NCBI RefSeq assembly: GCF_011044255.1
Contig: NZ_CP049107.1
Coordinates: forward strand, 1,947,501-2,011,500
DNA length: 64,000 bases
Direction of reading: 5' to 3'
DNA from: Rhizorhabdus phycosphaerae
Lineage (GTDB): Bacteria > Pseudomonadota > Alphaproteobacteria > Sphingomonadales > Sphingomonadaceae
A program made the translations under genes and the position numbers. Below are positions 31,183 to 38,156 of this stretch, in pieces (the stretch's first letter is position 1; each line of letters begins with the position of its first letter). The notes under the pieces are model-generated. The model was not told the origin of the DNA. It ran no database searches and saw only the letters and a program-made list of their open reading frames with translations.

Positions 31183-31497
31183 TCCACCCCGCCCGCGAGG
31201 CGGTCAGGACCAACGAAAGGCCCCGCCGGAGCGATCCGGCGGGGCTTTTTCGTAGTGCTGCGGCGGCACCAGTGAAACGGTTGCCGTCAAAAACGCCGCT
31301 GTCCGGCATCGATCTTCTGGCACAGGCCGGAGAGATCCTGGCCTGTCGTCCGGCCCGATCTTTACCGACCGTTAACCTTTCCCACCCAAGGGTTTATCCG
31401 GACTGTCCGGGCAACGGGACGCGGCGCATGTGGCGGCTGGGTACCGGCGATACACGGATCGCCACCCTATGGATAAGAGACGGAAAGAGCGTTGGTT
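31183..31497 (+). promoter_or_regulatory. Region between rpoC and the lasso-type precursor gene
   Basis: About 315 bp. It opens with the rpoC terminator (31220-31250). Two inverted repeats follow: ACAGGCC (31322-31328) with GGCCTGT (31340-31346), and CCGGA-CTG-TCCGG (31398-31410). These are possible operator or RNA hairpin sites ahead of the precursor gene, whose own RBS is GGAAAGAG. I cannot place a promoter confidently. Confidence 0.45.
31220..31250 (+). terminator. Rho-independent terminator of rpoC
   Basis: GCCCCGCCGGA pairs with TCCGGCGGGGC across a GCGA loop, followed by TTTTT. A decayed version with the same GCGA loop lies at 35699-35729. Confidence 0.93.
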
Positions 31498-31647
31498 ATG
31501 GACGAGCAAGAGCAAGTCGCACGGGCTGAAGCGTCGCACGATCGCGTATGGGCCGCGCCGAAACTAACCGAGTTGCGCATCTGGTCGGGCACGGAAGCAA
31601 AGGGCACCGAGATCTCGGAAAGCTCCACGACCAAGAATTCCTCCTGA
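31498..31647 (+). CDS. Putative lasso-peptide-type precursor (RiPP precursor A)
   Basis: A 49-residue open frame. GGAAAGAG ends 7-8 bp before the ATG, and an asparagine-synthetase-like cyclase gene starts 87 bp downstream. The leader contains W18-A-A-P21-K-L23, matching the YxxPxL recognition motif of lasso leaders with Trp for Tyr. Thr32 could be the conserved leader Thr at -2, giving core AKGTEISESSTTKNSS (residues 34-49), with Ala1 and Glu8 for an eight-residue macrolactam ring. An alternative is Gly31 as residue 1, where Glu38 is again position 8. The tail is almost all Ser and Thr and ends in Ser-Ser, plausible for the kinase and sulfotransferase encoded nearby. Function is inferred from motif and context. 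Confidence 0.62.
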   Translation: MDEQEQVARAEASHDRVWAAPKLTELRIWSGTEAKGTEISESSTTKNSS

Positions 31648-31734
31648 GCGGATGATTCCCCCGTTGGGTAGCACCACCATTCTGGATTCGCGGACACCGG
31701 TCACTCTGCCATGAAGGCCCGATAGAACGCGAAC

Positions 31735-33666
31735 ATGCTTCACTTTCTAGGCCTGGTATCCCTCGGTGCGCCGTTGCCCTCCTCGGCCCAGATGCTCCAT
31801 GCCGCCCACCGCCTGGGGGGACCGGACTTCGAAGCCGCGCAGAGCTGGTCCTCCGACACATGCGTGCTTGCCTGGCGCCGGCTGGCGCTACGCCCGGAGA
31901 CGCGCGCGGCGACCATCCCGGTCATCGATCCCGACAGCGGAACATGTCTGATCGGATCGGGACGCATCGACGAACGGGCTGAACTCGCTGCCGCGCTGGG
32001 CACCCACCCCCGCGATGCAGGCGACACCGAGTTGATGGCGCGGAGTTTCGCGCGCTGGGGCGAAGCGGGTGTCGGTCGGCTGATGGGCAATTTCGGCTTT
32101 GCGCTGTGGGACGGCAGGGCCGGACAGCTGACGCTTGCCAAAGACTATTTCGGTACGACGCCGCTCTTCTATCATCTGGGTGATGGCTTCGTCCTCTTTG
32201 GGACCAACCCAGCTGCGCTCCTCGCAACCGGCCTCTGCTCGCGCGAGATCGACCCGGCTACCCTTGGCGAAAACATCATCGGACGATCCGCCGATCCCGA
32301 GGCGACACTCTATCGCAATCTCCGCCGCGTGCGGCGTGCCTCGACCCTCAGGATCGACCGATCCGGCTGTCGGAACCATATCTACTGGCAACCGAGACGC
32401 GGCGCGCCGCTGCGGCTGAAATCCGACGTGGACTATGTCGAAGCGACCCGCGAGATTCTCGACCGGGTTCTGGTCGGACATCTGCGCAGTTCGGCCCCGC
32501 TGGGCGTGATGCTGTCGGGCGGGTTCGACTCTGCATCGATCGCCGCGACCCTGGCCATGCTCGCACCCGATCGCACCATCGCCGGGTTCACCAGCGTCCC
32601 CGCCGGTGGCGAGCCCGAAAGGATGCGGCGCATGGCCCGCGAATGGGCCCATGTGGAAGCTCTGGCCCGACGGCACCCGAACATCGAAGCCCAGGCCATT
32701 GTTGAAAAAGACATGCGGCCCTGCGACGATCGCTATCGGGATCTCTTTGCCGATACCGGCCTGCCGATCGGATCGCCCGCGCTCATGTGTCGGCGTCTGG
32801 CGCTGGCGGAGGCCGCCCGGCGCAGCGGTGTTCGCACGCTTTTCAACGGAGACGGGGGAAACCGCACCTTCACCTCGGAAGGGCCGCAGCTGTTCGCCCA
32901 CCTCTTCCGGTCCGGTCGCTGGCTTCAGCTGGCATCGGAGGTAGGTGCAGCCGCCGCTTTCTCGGGGCGGTCGCCATGGAAAATCCTCTGGCGTGACGTG
33001 CTGCGCGATATCGTCCCACGCCAGCTGTTGCAAAACTGGTACCGCCTGCGCGACATGCCGGCGCGGGACATCACCGAGGACAGCCTGTTGCGTCGCTCAT
33101 TCGCCGAAGAGAGCGGATTGGTCGAGACATGGCGTGCGGCGCCCAACTCACCCGATCGACTACGGCTCCTGCGGACCGAGGAGATCGAACCCGTCTATCT
33201 GAACGTTCAGCCGTCGCATAGCGATGGCATGACGCTGGCCTATAACAGAATGGGGCTCGACGTGGTGGCGCCCCTGCGTGACCGCCGCCTGATCGACTTC
33301 ATCCTCTCGCTGCCGCCCACCCAATTTCGTCGCGGGGGCGTCCCGCGCTTTCTCGCGCGGCGCGTATTGGCCGACCGCCTGCCGGCGGAAACTCTGGAAG
33401 AGCGCGGCTATTTCGATCCCTTCGCAGACCTCGGCCTCTGGGCGGAGAAATGGTGGAACGAGGCGGCACGGCAGGTTTCGAACCAGCGCCCGTCCGAACT
33501 GGCCGAACAGGCCATCGATCTGCACCAGCTAGGCCGGCTGCTCGGCACGCCTTTGTCAGACCTTCTGGATCGCGAACGGGGCAACCCGCATATCGTCGGC
33601 AGCGCGGTTGCCAACGCCCTGCACGTCAATCACTTCCTGCGATGGCATGAGCGCCTGAACGATTGA
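31735..33666 (+). CDS. Asparagine-synthetase-like lasso cyclase (C protein)
   Basis: 643 residues. The N-terminal glutaminase-like domain (about 1-210) has GSGRIDERAELAAALG and MGNFGFALWD, but the protein starts Met-Leu-His, so the nucleophilic Cys2 of true AsnB is missing. The synthetase domain has the ATP-binding P-loop SGGFDS at 261-266 and typical C-terminal blocks (RMGLDVVAPLRDRRLIDFILSLPP). Lasso C proteins adenylate the ring Asp/Glu and close the macrolactam, and commonly lack glutaminase function. It lies 87 bp after a 49-residue precursor and converges with a sulfotransferase gene 10 bp away. An unusual amidotransferase in glycan synthesis is the main alternative. Confidence 0.75.
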   Translation: MLHFLGLVSLGAPLPSSAQMLHAAHRLGGPDFEAAQSWSSDTCVLAWRRLALRPETRAATIPVIDPDSGTCLIGSGRIDERAELAAALGTHPRDAGDTELMARSFARWGEAGVGRLMGNFGFALWDGRAGQLTLAKDYFGTTPLFYHLGDGFVLFGTNPAALLATGLCSREIDPATLGENIIGRSADPEATLYRNLRRVRRASTLRIDRSGCRNHIYWQPRRGAPLRLKSDVDYVEATREILDRVLVGHLRSSAPLGVMLSGGFDSASIAATLAMLAPDRTIAGFTSVPAGGEPERMRRMAREWAHVEALARRHPNIEAQAIVEKDMRPCDDRYRDLFADTGLPIGSPALMCRRLALAEAARRSGVRTLFNGDGGNRTFTSEGPQLFAHLFRSGRWLQLASEVGAAAAFSGRSPWKILWRDVLRDIVPRQLLQNWYRLRDMPARDITEDSLLRRSFAEESGLVETWRAAPNSPDRLRLLRTEEIEPVYLNVQPSHSDGMTLAYNRMGLDVVAPLRDRRLIDFILSLPPTQFRRGGVPRFLARRVLADRLPAETLEERGYFDPFADLGLWAEKWWNEAARQVSNQRPSELAEQAIDLHQLGRLLGTPLSDLLDRERGNPHIVGSAVANALHVNHFLRWHERLND

Positions 33667-33676
33667 GCCTGGTGGC

Positions 33677-34522
33677 TTATAGTTCATAGCCGAAATGCGC
33701 CATCATGCTTTGGTGGTCGCGCTCGATCCTGCGGGCCTGCTCCACCGTCAGCACGTCGCGCCATTGGCCGGCCCTTCCCTCTCGGAAGAAGCGCCCCATA
33801 CCGTCGGGGCGCTCCCGGAACCCACCAAGCGCCTCGTCGGCGGCGAGTTTGTCGAAACTCGTAGCCGCGATCGCGCGCACGATGTCCTCACGGCTGACGT
33901 CGAAGCCGCAGAAAGTCGCGAGTTCCGAAAAATGCGTGAGAGGGTCGGCGACCAGATCCTCGTAGCGAAGCGTCAGGCGCCGCAAGGGCGCCCCCTCCCA
34001 GCTGGCTGTGTGCGACGACCAGCTTCCGCGCAACTCCCTCAGCTGCCGCTTCGTCAGCGCCGAGGTAGCGGCGGTCTCGTCGGCGAGTTCGTCTATCGCG
34101 GCATCGATGGAGATGACGTTATGCGCGGCCAGCGACAGACAGACGTCGCGGGGATCGCGGACGACATGGATGCAGCCGAGGGTTACCTCCGCTGGGAAGA
34201 TGTCAGCGCCGGATTTCGTCTGTCCCCACGCGTCGTGAACCTTGCAGAATCGTGGGCTGCTGGTGGAGGCGACCAATGCTCGATAGGCCAGTGGTCGAAG
34301 CTCTGCAGCTTCGTCAGCGGTCAGGTCTGCCACATTGAGATCGAGGTGACGCTCGATGAGCCAGCGGCCGCTCGCCATGGCACCCGTTCCGTCCATCTCG
34401 CGGATGTCGATATCGGCCCCGTAGCGCAAGGTGGCGGTGAACAGCCGAACCCAGGTGTTCCCGGACTTGGGATAGGAAGCAATCCAGTAGAGGCCGCCGG
34501 GCGAGGAACGGAGCGTATCCAC
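33677..34522 (-). CDS. PAPS-dependent sulfotransferase
   Basis: 281 residues. The 5'-phosphosulfate loop YPKSGNTW is at 17-24, the catalytic His probably His96 (KVHDAW), the 3'-phosphate site VVRDPRDV at 120-127, and the C-terminal PAPS loop FREGRAGQW near 255-264. All are intact, so it should transfer sulfate from PAPS to a hydroxyl or amine. It starts 2 bp after the HPr-kinase-like gene ends, so the two are translationally coupled. Sulfotransferase and HPr-kinase homologues are known companions of some lasso gene clusters, and the Ser/Thr-rich tail of the nearby precursor offers acceptors. The acceptor is inferred. Confidence 0.85.
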   Translation of the reverse strand: MDTLRSSPGGLYWIASYPKSGNTWVRLFTATLRYGADIDIREMDGTGAMASGRWLIERHLDLNVADLTADEAAELRPLAYRALVASTSSPRFCKVHDAWGQTKSGADIFPAEVTLGCIHVVRDPRDVCLSLAAHNVISIDAAIDELADETAATSALTKRQLRELRGSWSSHTASWEGAPLRRLTLRYEDLVADPLTHFSELATFCGFDVSREDIVRAIAATSFDKLAADEALGGFRERPDGMGRFFREGRAGQWRDVLTVEQARRIERDHQSMMAHFGYEL

Positions 34523-34524
34523 GG

Positions 34525-35442
34525 TTAGTCGCTGCCTTGTCCGAAAAGGATCTGCTCCATCAACCAGTCTGCAGCTTCGTCGAGCTTCTCAAGACCGGCG
34601 GGATGCAGAAGATCGAGGACCGGAACCCTGCTGGCAATTCCGGCGAGCGACTGCATGAAGCTCGCTTCGGCGCCAAGTGCGCGCGCCACGGCGGGCAGGG
34701 TGACCAGCTTGGCGGCCCCGGCGAAAGCTGCGCCCCCTTGCAGCCGCTGGCATCGTGTCGCCATGCCGCCTCGGGCGGGACGAAGCAGCGCTATCGCGGC
34801 AAGCTGTCGCGGTTCGCCATCATACCATGGCGCGGCTGAAATGGAGAAGCGACCACCGGGCCCAGGCTCACCTTGCGGACGGGGCATGGAGAGGGCTTCG
34901 AGCGAATCTGGCCAAAGCTTGATGACGGGGAACCCCGGCTGGATGAGAGGATGGCTCCCCCTCATGTCCAATGCGCATAGTCCATCGGCTACCCACCGGA
35001 AGCCCCTGCGCACAAGCGCCATTGCAAGGCTGGTCTTGCCCGTCCCCGGCGGTGACCACAACAGATAGGATCGTTCCCGATAGGACAGGCAAACCGCCGA
35101 CAGGGGTATCAGCCCCCCTTGCATGCACAGGGCAGCGACCGGCACGTCGCGCAGGAAATCGAGCGCTCTCGGCAGCCCGCCGTCCTCCCGCACGGAAAGG
35201 GTGATCTTCGCACGGTCGGTCAGCAGATAGCCGGCGATGCCGGGCACGTGGAAAAGGAGCGAGCCCTGTTCGTCGAGTTGCAGCAACGGCCGGGACAGCA
35301 CCGGTTTTTCCAGCACGTCCGGCACGTCCCCAGCCTTCAGAAACACCGAAGGTCCTAGGGGGGTGTCGCGCGGAATGCCGAAGGAAGGGCATTCGAACGG
35401 CAAATGGAAGCTGTGTCCCAGCGCGGAATGAATATTGGTCAA
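34525..35442 (-). CDS. HPr kinase/phosphorylase-like protein (lasso-peptide kinase type)
   Basis: 305 residues. Walker A is SPPGTGKTS (130-138) after LIPLSAV, where HPr kinases have a His-containing LHAS block. The following strand reads WVADG, where canonical HPrK has a DD pair, so the active site is divergent. It is not in a phosphotransferase-system locus. HPrK homologues in lasso clusters (PadeK/ThcoK type) phosphorylate the C-terminal Ser of the precursor, and the precursor at 31498 ends in Ser. The only start fitting the full domain is TTG at 35442, with a TAG three codons upstream and a weak RBS; GTG about 32 codons later is the alternative. Coupled to the sulfotransferase. Confidence 0.72.
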   Translation of the reverse strand: MTNIHSALGHSFHLPFECPSFGIPRDTPLGPSVFLKAGDVPDVLEKPVLSRPLLQLDEQGSLLFHVPGIAGYLLTDRAKITLSVREDGGLPRALDFLRDVPVAALCMQGGLIPLSAVCLSYRERSYLLWSPPGTGKTSLAMALVRRGFRWVADGLCALDMRGSHPLIQPGFPVIKLWPDSLEALSMPRPQGEPGPGGRFSISAAPWYDGEPRQLAAIALLRPARGGMATRCQRLQGGAAFAGAAKLVTLPAVARALGAEASFMQSLAGIASRVPVLDLLHPAGLEKLDEAADWLMEQILFGQGSD

Positions 35443-35577
35443 CAGCGCCCGCTATCGTCATCAATGAGGATAGCCCAAATGCATTCAGGCAGACGCCACA
35501 TCAAGCACTCAGCGTCCTTGATGCGATCGTCGAACACCAAGCCGCCGGCCCCCGAAGTGCCCGCCTGCCGTTCGGAA

Positions 35578-35680
35578 CTCGCTCCAGACGCGTTCGTACA
35601 TCTCCGCCGCTTCGGTCCAGGAAACGACGCGCGTCCTCACCGATACCTCGTTTCACGGCAAGGTCGATGCGCTGAACGCC
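35578..35680 (+). pseudogene. rpoC: Truncated rpoC 3' copy
   Basis: Aligns without gaps to 30801-30903 of rpoC at 91 of 103 positions by eye. Translated in the rpoC frame it reads [20 protein letters not shown] onward, which corresponds to the C-terminal region of RpoC. The copy keeps the rpoC orientation, lacks the upstream 3.9 kb and the following 300 bp or so, and is succeeded by a terminator with the same GCGA loop as that of rpoC. It is a non-functional remnant about 4.8 kb from the parent. Confidence 0.88.
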
Positions 35681-35698
35681 CGTTACCAGCGAGCGCCC

Positions 35699-35729
35699 CC
35701 GCCGAAGCGATTCGGCGGAATTTTATTTT
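35699..35729 (+). terminator. Terminator of the rpoC remnant
   Basis: CCGCCGAA pairs with TTCGGCGG across a GCGA loop, then AATTTTATTTT. Stem and loop correspond to the rpoC terminator at 31220-31250, so it is part of the duplicated segment and probably still works. Confidence 0.8.
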
Positions 35730-35848
35730 AATGGCGACCTTGGCAAGCCGCCGGGCGCCCGCCCTGCGTCAGGCTTAAGTGCTTGGCGAGCACCGCAAAG
35801 GCGGCATCAAGCCCCCGACTTTCTCGAAGCCAATATTCGACGCCAGGT

Positions 35849-35872
35849 ACGCCGGCGCTCCCGCGCCGGCGT
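35849..35872. terminator. Stem-loop after the chemoreceptor gene
   Basis: ACGCCGGCGC (35849-35858) pairs perfectly with GCGCCGGCGT (35863-35872) around TCCC, starting 8 bp beyond the stop of the minus-strand chemoreceptor gene. There is no clear T-run on the minus strand; CGTTTG follows on the plus strand. Probably a terminator for one or both directions. Confidence 0.5.
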
Positions 35873-35879
35873 CGTTTGA

Positions 35880-37295
35880 TCAAAACTCGGTCCAGTCATC
35901 GCTCACGGCGACCGCGCGACCACCTGCGGCGGCAACGCGGCGCGGGGCAGGCCTGTGGGCCATCGGCGGCGGAGCGACGGGCATACGGGTTACGGTCGCA
36001 CTCCCGCCGACATCGAACTTGGCGACCGACTCCTTCAGGCCGACCGCCTCTTCGCTGAGACTGCGAGCGGCGGCACTCGCCTCTTCGACCATCGCCGCGT
36101 TCTGCTGCGTCACCTGATCCAGTTCGAGGACCACGGCATTGACCTGGTTCAGGCTTTGCGCCTGCTGCACCGCCGCCGCCGCGATGGTCGAAACGAGATC
36201 GCTGACCTCGGTAATGCGCAGATTGATCCTTTCCAGCGCGCTACCCGCAGAGGCAACGAGTTCGACACCCTTCGAGACCTCGGTGACACTGCCATGGATG
36301 CGGCCCGAAATATCCTTCGCGGCTTCAGCCGCCCGCTGCGCGAGCGCCCGGACCTCGCTCGCGACCACCGCAAAGCCCTTGCCCGACTCACCTGCGCGTG
36401 CCGCTTCCACCCCTGCGTTCAGGGCGAGAAGGTTGGTCTGGAAGGCGATGCCGTCGATCACGTTGATGATCTCGACGATCTCCTTGGACGAGCGCGCGAT
36501 ATTGTTCATGGCATCGACCGCCTCGCGCGAAATCTCCTGCCCCTGCAGCGCCTCGCTGCGTGCCTGGGCGGCGGCCTGGTCGGCACGCTCCGCATCGGCC
36601 GAGGTGCGGGCGACCGTGCTTGTGATCTCGCCGACCGACGCCGATGCTTCTTCCAGATTGGCCGACTGGACTTCGGTGCGCCGCGCGAGGTCGTCGGACG
36701 CCTTGCGAATCTCGACCGCGCCCGTGTGGACGCTCTCGGTCGCCCGGTTGGTGGCAGCCATGACCTCGGCCAGCGCCGAAGCCGTATTGTTGAAGCTTTT
36801 GCGGATTGAATCGTAGACCGGCGGGAAGGCATGATCGATCCGAATGGTCAGATCGCCGGCCGCGAGCCTTGTGAGGGCCCCGTCCAGCGCCTCGATGACA
36901 TCTTGCTGCTCGCGCTTGGCCTCCTCCTCGGTCCTCGTGCTTTCCTCGACACGCCGCGCATTGTCCCTGAAGGTTGCCATCGCCTTGGTCATGCGCCCGA
37001 CACAGTCCTCATAGTCGGTGAACTGCACGGGCGAAGAGAGATCGCCGCGGGCGAGATCCTCCATGCGGACTACCGTGGTGACATAGGGATCACAGATGAG
37101 TTTGCGGGCGATCAGCGTCGTCGACAGGATAACGAGGCCCGATCCGGCGATCACGATCACGTCCCGCGACATCCAGCTGTCGTCTGTCAGTAGCACGGTC
37201 AGCGCTATCGTAATGCAATAGACGACCGCTTGAACGACGGTAAGCGCCATGAACTTGGCACGCACGGGCGCGGTCCTTATGAACCAGTTCAACAT
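35880..37295 (-). CDS. Methyl-accepting chemotaxis protein without a periplasmic sensor
   Basis: About 471 residues. Two membrane helices near the N-terminus (FMALTVVQAVVYCITIALTVL and VIVIAGSGLVILSTTLIARK) are separated by only about 10 residues, so there is no periplasmic ligand domain. A HAMP-like linker follows, then the signalling hairpin (IDGIAFQTNLLALNAGVEAA, ARAGESGKGFAVVASEVR). The C-terminus ends DDWTEF, resembling the CheR/CheB-binding pentapeptide (NWETF). It probably senses a cytoplasmic or membrane signal. A TTG start at 37355 would add 20 residues; ATG 37295 is preferred. No che genes are nearby. Confidence 0.9.
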   Translation of the reverse strand: MLNWFIRTAPVRAKFMALTVVQAVVYCITIALTVLLTDDSWMSRDVIVIAGSGLVILSTTLIARKLICDPYVTTVVRMEDLARGDLSSPVQFTDYEDCVGRMTKAMATFRDNARRVEESTRTEEEAKREQQDVIEALDGALTRLAAGDLTIRIDHAFPPVYDSIRKSFNNTASALAEVMAATNRATESVHTGAVEIRKASDDLARRTEVQSANLEEASASVGEITSTVARTSADAERADQAAAQARSEALQGQEISREAVDAMNNIARSSKEIVEIINVIDGIAFQTNLLALNAGVEAARAGESGKGFAVVASEVRALAQRAAEAAKDISGRIHGSVTEVSKGVELVASAGSALERINLRITEVSDLVSTIAAAAVQQAQSLNQVNAVVLELDQVTQQNAAMVEEASAAARSLSEEAVGLKESVAKFDVGGSATVTRMPVAPPPMAHRPAPRRVAAAGGRAVAVSDDWTEF

Positions 37296-37417
37296 CCTCT
37301 TAAACCCCAACCTATTACACCAGCCAGGTCGGTCTAACACACAGTAGTTAATCAAATTACGTTATTCCCCTTAAGTAGCACATATTAGCTAAGCTCACGA
37401 AAAACAGGATTTTTCCC

Positions 37418-37603
37418 TCAAGGTTCTAAGATTCCTATCATGCCATTCCGGCAGAAGTAGGTGATTTCGATCATATTTTGGTGGGCAATGCCCCCGCCTA
37501 TCGGTCGAACAAATACTTCGCCAGTCAAACTAGCGCTTTCCTTCCCCTGGGGCGTCGTTACCAACGTAAATGAACAATCGAAAATTTTTAGGATTAGCGT
37601 CAT
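37418..37603 (-). CDS. Possible small protein, unknown
   Basis: A 61-residue frame starting at an ATG in an AT-rich gap. The product has alternating hydrophobic and polar residues (ILKIFDCSFTLVTTPQGK, GEVFVRPIGGGIAHQN, MIEITYFCRNGMIGIL), which could form a small beta fold. No Shine-Dalgarno is visible before the ATG and I do not recognise a family. It may be chance. Confidence 0.25.
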   Translation of the reverse strand: MTLILKIFDCSFTLVTTPQGKESASLTGEVFVRPIGGGIAHQNMIEITYFCRNGMIGILEP

Positions 37604-37627
37604 AAAAGTGTAACAACAAAAAACTTT

Positions 37628-37680
37628 CCGATTCGCCGTTTTGTGTCATCATGGTGCAACAAACAGCGTTTTCGAATCGG
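37628..37680 (+). promoter_or_regulatory. Inverted repeat that can mask the RBS of the TPR-like gene
   Basis: CCGATTCG (37628-37635) pairs perfectly with CGAATCGG (37673-37680), with an inner stem GTTTTGT/ACAAAC. The right arm ends in the first two Gs of the GGAGGG Shine-Dalgarno (37679-37684) that serves the ATG at 37693. In mRNA this would hide part of the RBS. It could equally be a DNA operator. Confidence 0.45.
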
Positions 37681-37692
37681 AGGGTTTGCCAG

Positions 37693-38040
37693 ATGTTCAA
37701 GGTTGTTCTTGCCGGTGCCGCGCTTGCTCTTGCGGTCCCTGCCCTTGCACAGCCGACCGAGGTCGCCGATCCCTATGGTGCAGGTTCGATCTCGAAAGGC
37801 CGCTACACGGCGGTCGAACGCAAGCTGCAGGCGGCTTATGAGAAAGGCGATCGTTCGCCGGAGGTACTGCTGAATCTTGCCGCAATCCGGCTTCAGGAAA
37901 AGCGCCCCGCGGAAGCTCGCGACCTGTACAAGGCAGTGCTTACCCAGCCCAACGCCGACATGGCAACGCTGAACGGCGCCGCCGGATCGCACGAGGTCGC
38001 CCAGCGCGGCTTGGCAGGTGCGCTCGCCATGCTCGACTGA
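37693..38040 (+). CDS. Small secreted TPR-like protein
   Basis: 115 residues with a Sec signal peptide (MFKVVLAGAALALAVPALA) and a mature region of helices resembling one or two tetratricopeptide repeats (RYTAVERKLQAAYEKGDRSP, EVLLNLAAIRLQEKRPAEAR, DLYKAVLTQPN). Such proteins are periplasmic scaffolds; the partner is unknown. GGAGGG lies 9 bp before the ATG. The frame starts at 37651, but Met 37693 begins the signal peptide. An intrinsic terminator follows. Confidence 0.75.
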   Translation: MFKVVLAGAALALAVPALAQPTEVADPYGAGSISKGRYTAVERKLQAAYEKGDRSPEVLLNLAAIRLQEKRPAEARDLYKAVLTQPNADMATLNGAAGSHEVAQRGLAGALAMLD

Positions 38041-38062
38041 GCGGGTCAACGCGTCGATTGCC

Positions 38063-38099
38063 AAAAGGCCTGCCGGGCGGCGTCCGGCAGGCCTTTTTT
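38063..38099 (+). terminator. Rho-independent terminator
   Basis: AAAAGGCCTGCCGG pairs with CCGGCAGGCCTTTT across a short GGCGT loop, followed by a T-run. It ends the TPR-like gene. A-runs on the other side make it usable in both directions. Confidence 0.9.
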
Positions 38100-38156
38100 C
38101 CATGCGCAGTTGAAAGGAATGGCGGAACTGTAGCCTGGGCCGGCGATTGTCCGAGC

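Larger units (their letters stand above)
35443..35879. other. Gene-free region with a decayed rpoC 3' copy
   Basis: About 440 bp between the HPrK-like gene and the chemoreceptor gene. It holds roughly 135 bp that probably carry the kinase-sulfotransferase promoter, the rpoC remnant (35578-35680), its terminator (35699-35729) and a 10-bp perfect stem before the chemoreceptor gene end (35849-35872). I see no intact gene. Confidence 0.7.
37296..37692. other. AT-rich intergenic region with one doubtful small ORF and a hairpin
   Basis: About 400 bp, clearly lower in GC than its surroundings. It contains a 61-codon minus-strand frame (listed separately, low confidence) and, next to the downstream gene, an inverted repeat that can cover its ribosome-binding site. 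It must also hold the promoters of the divergent chemoreceptor and TPR-like genes. Confidence 0.5.

Noticed and set aside
35404-35778. A 124-codon plus-strand frame covering the gap before the chemoreceptor gene
   Set aside because: It overlaps the kinase start on one side and reads through the rpoC remnant in a different frame from rpoC; no RBS and no protein-like composition.
31183-35880. Search for lasso B1 (RRE) and B2 (leader peptidase) genes
   Set aside because: All substantial frames other than the four genes are antisense or frame-shifted shadows; none shows a PqqD-like or transglutaminase-like pattern.
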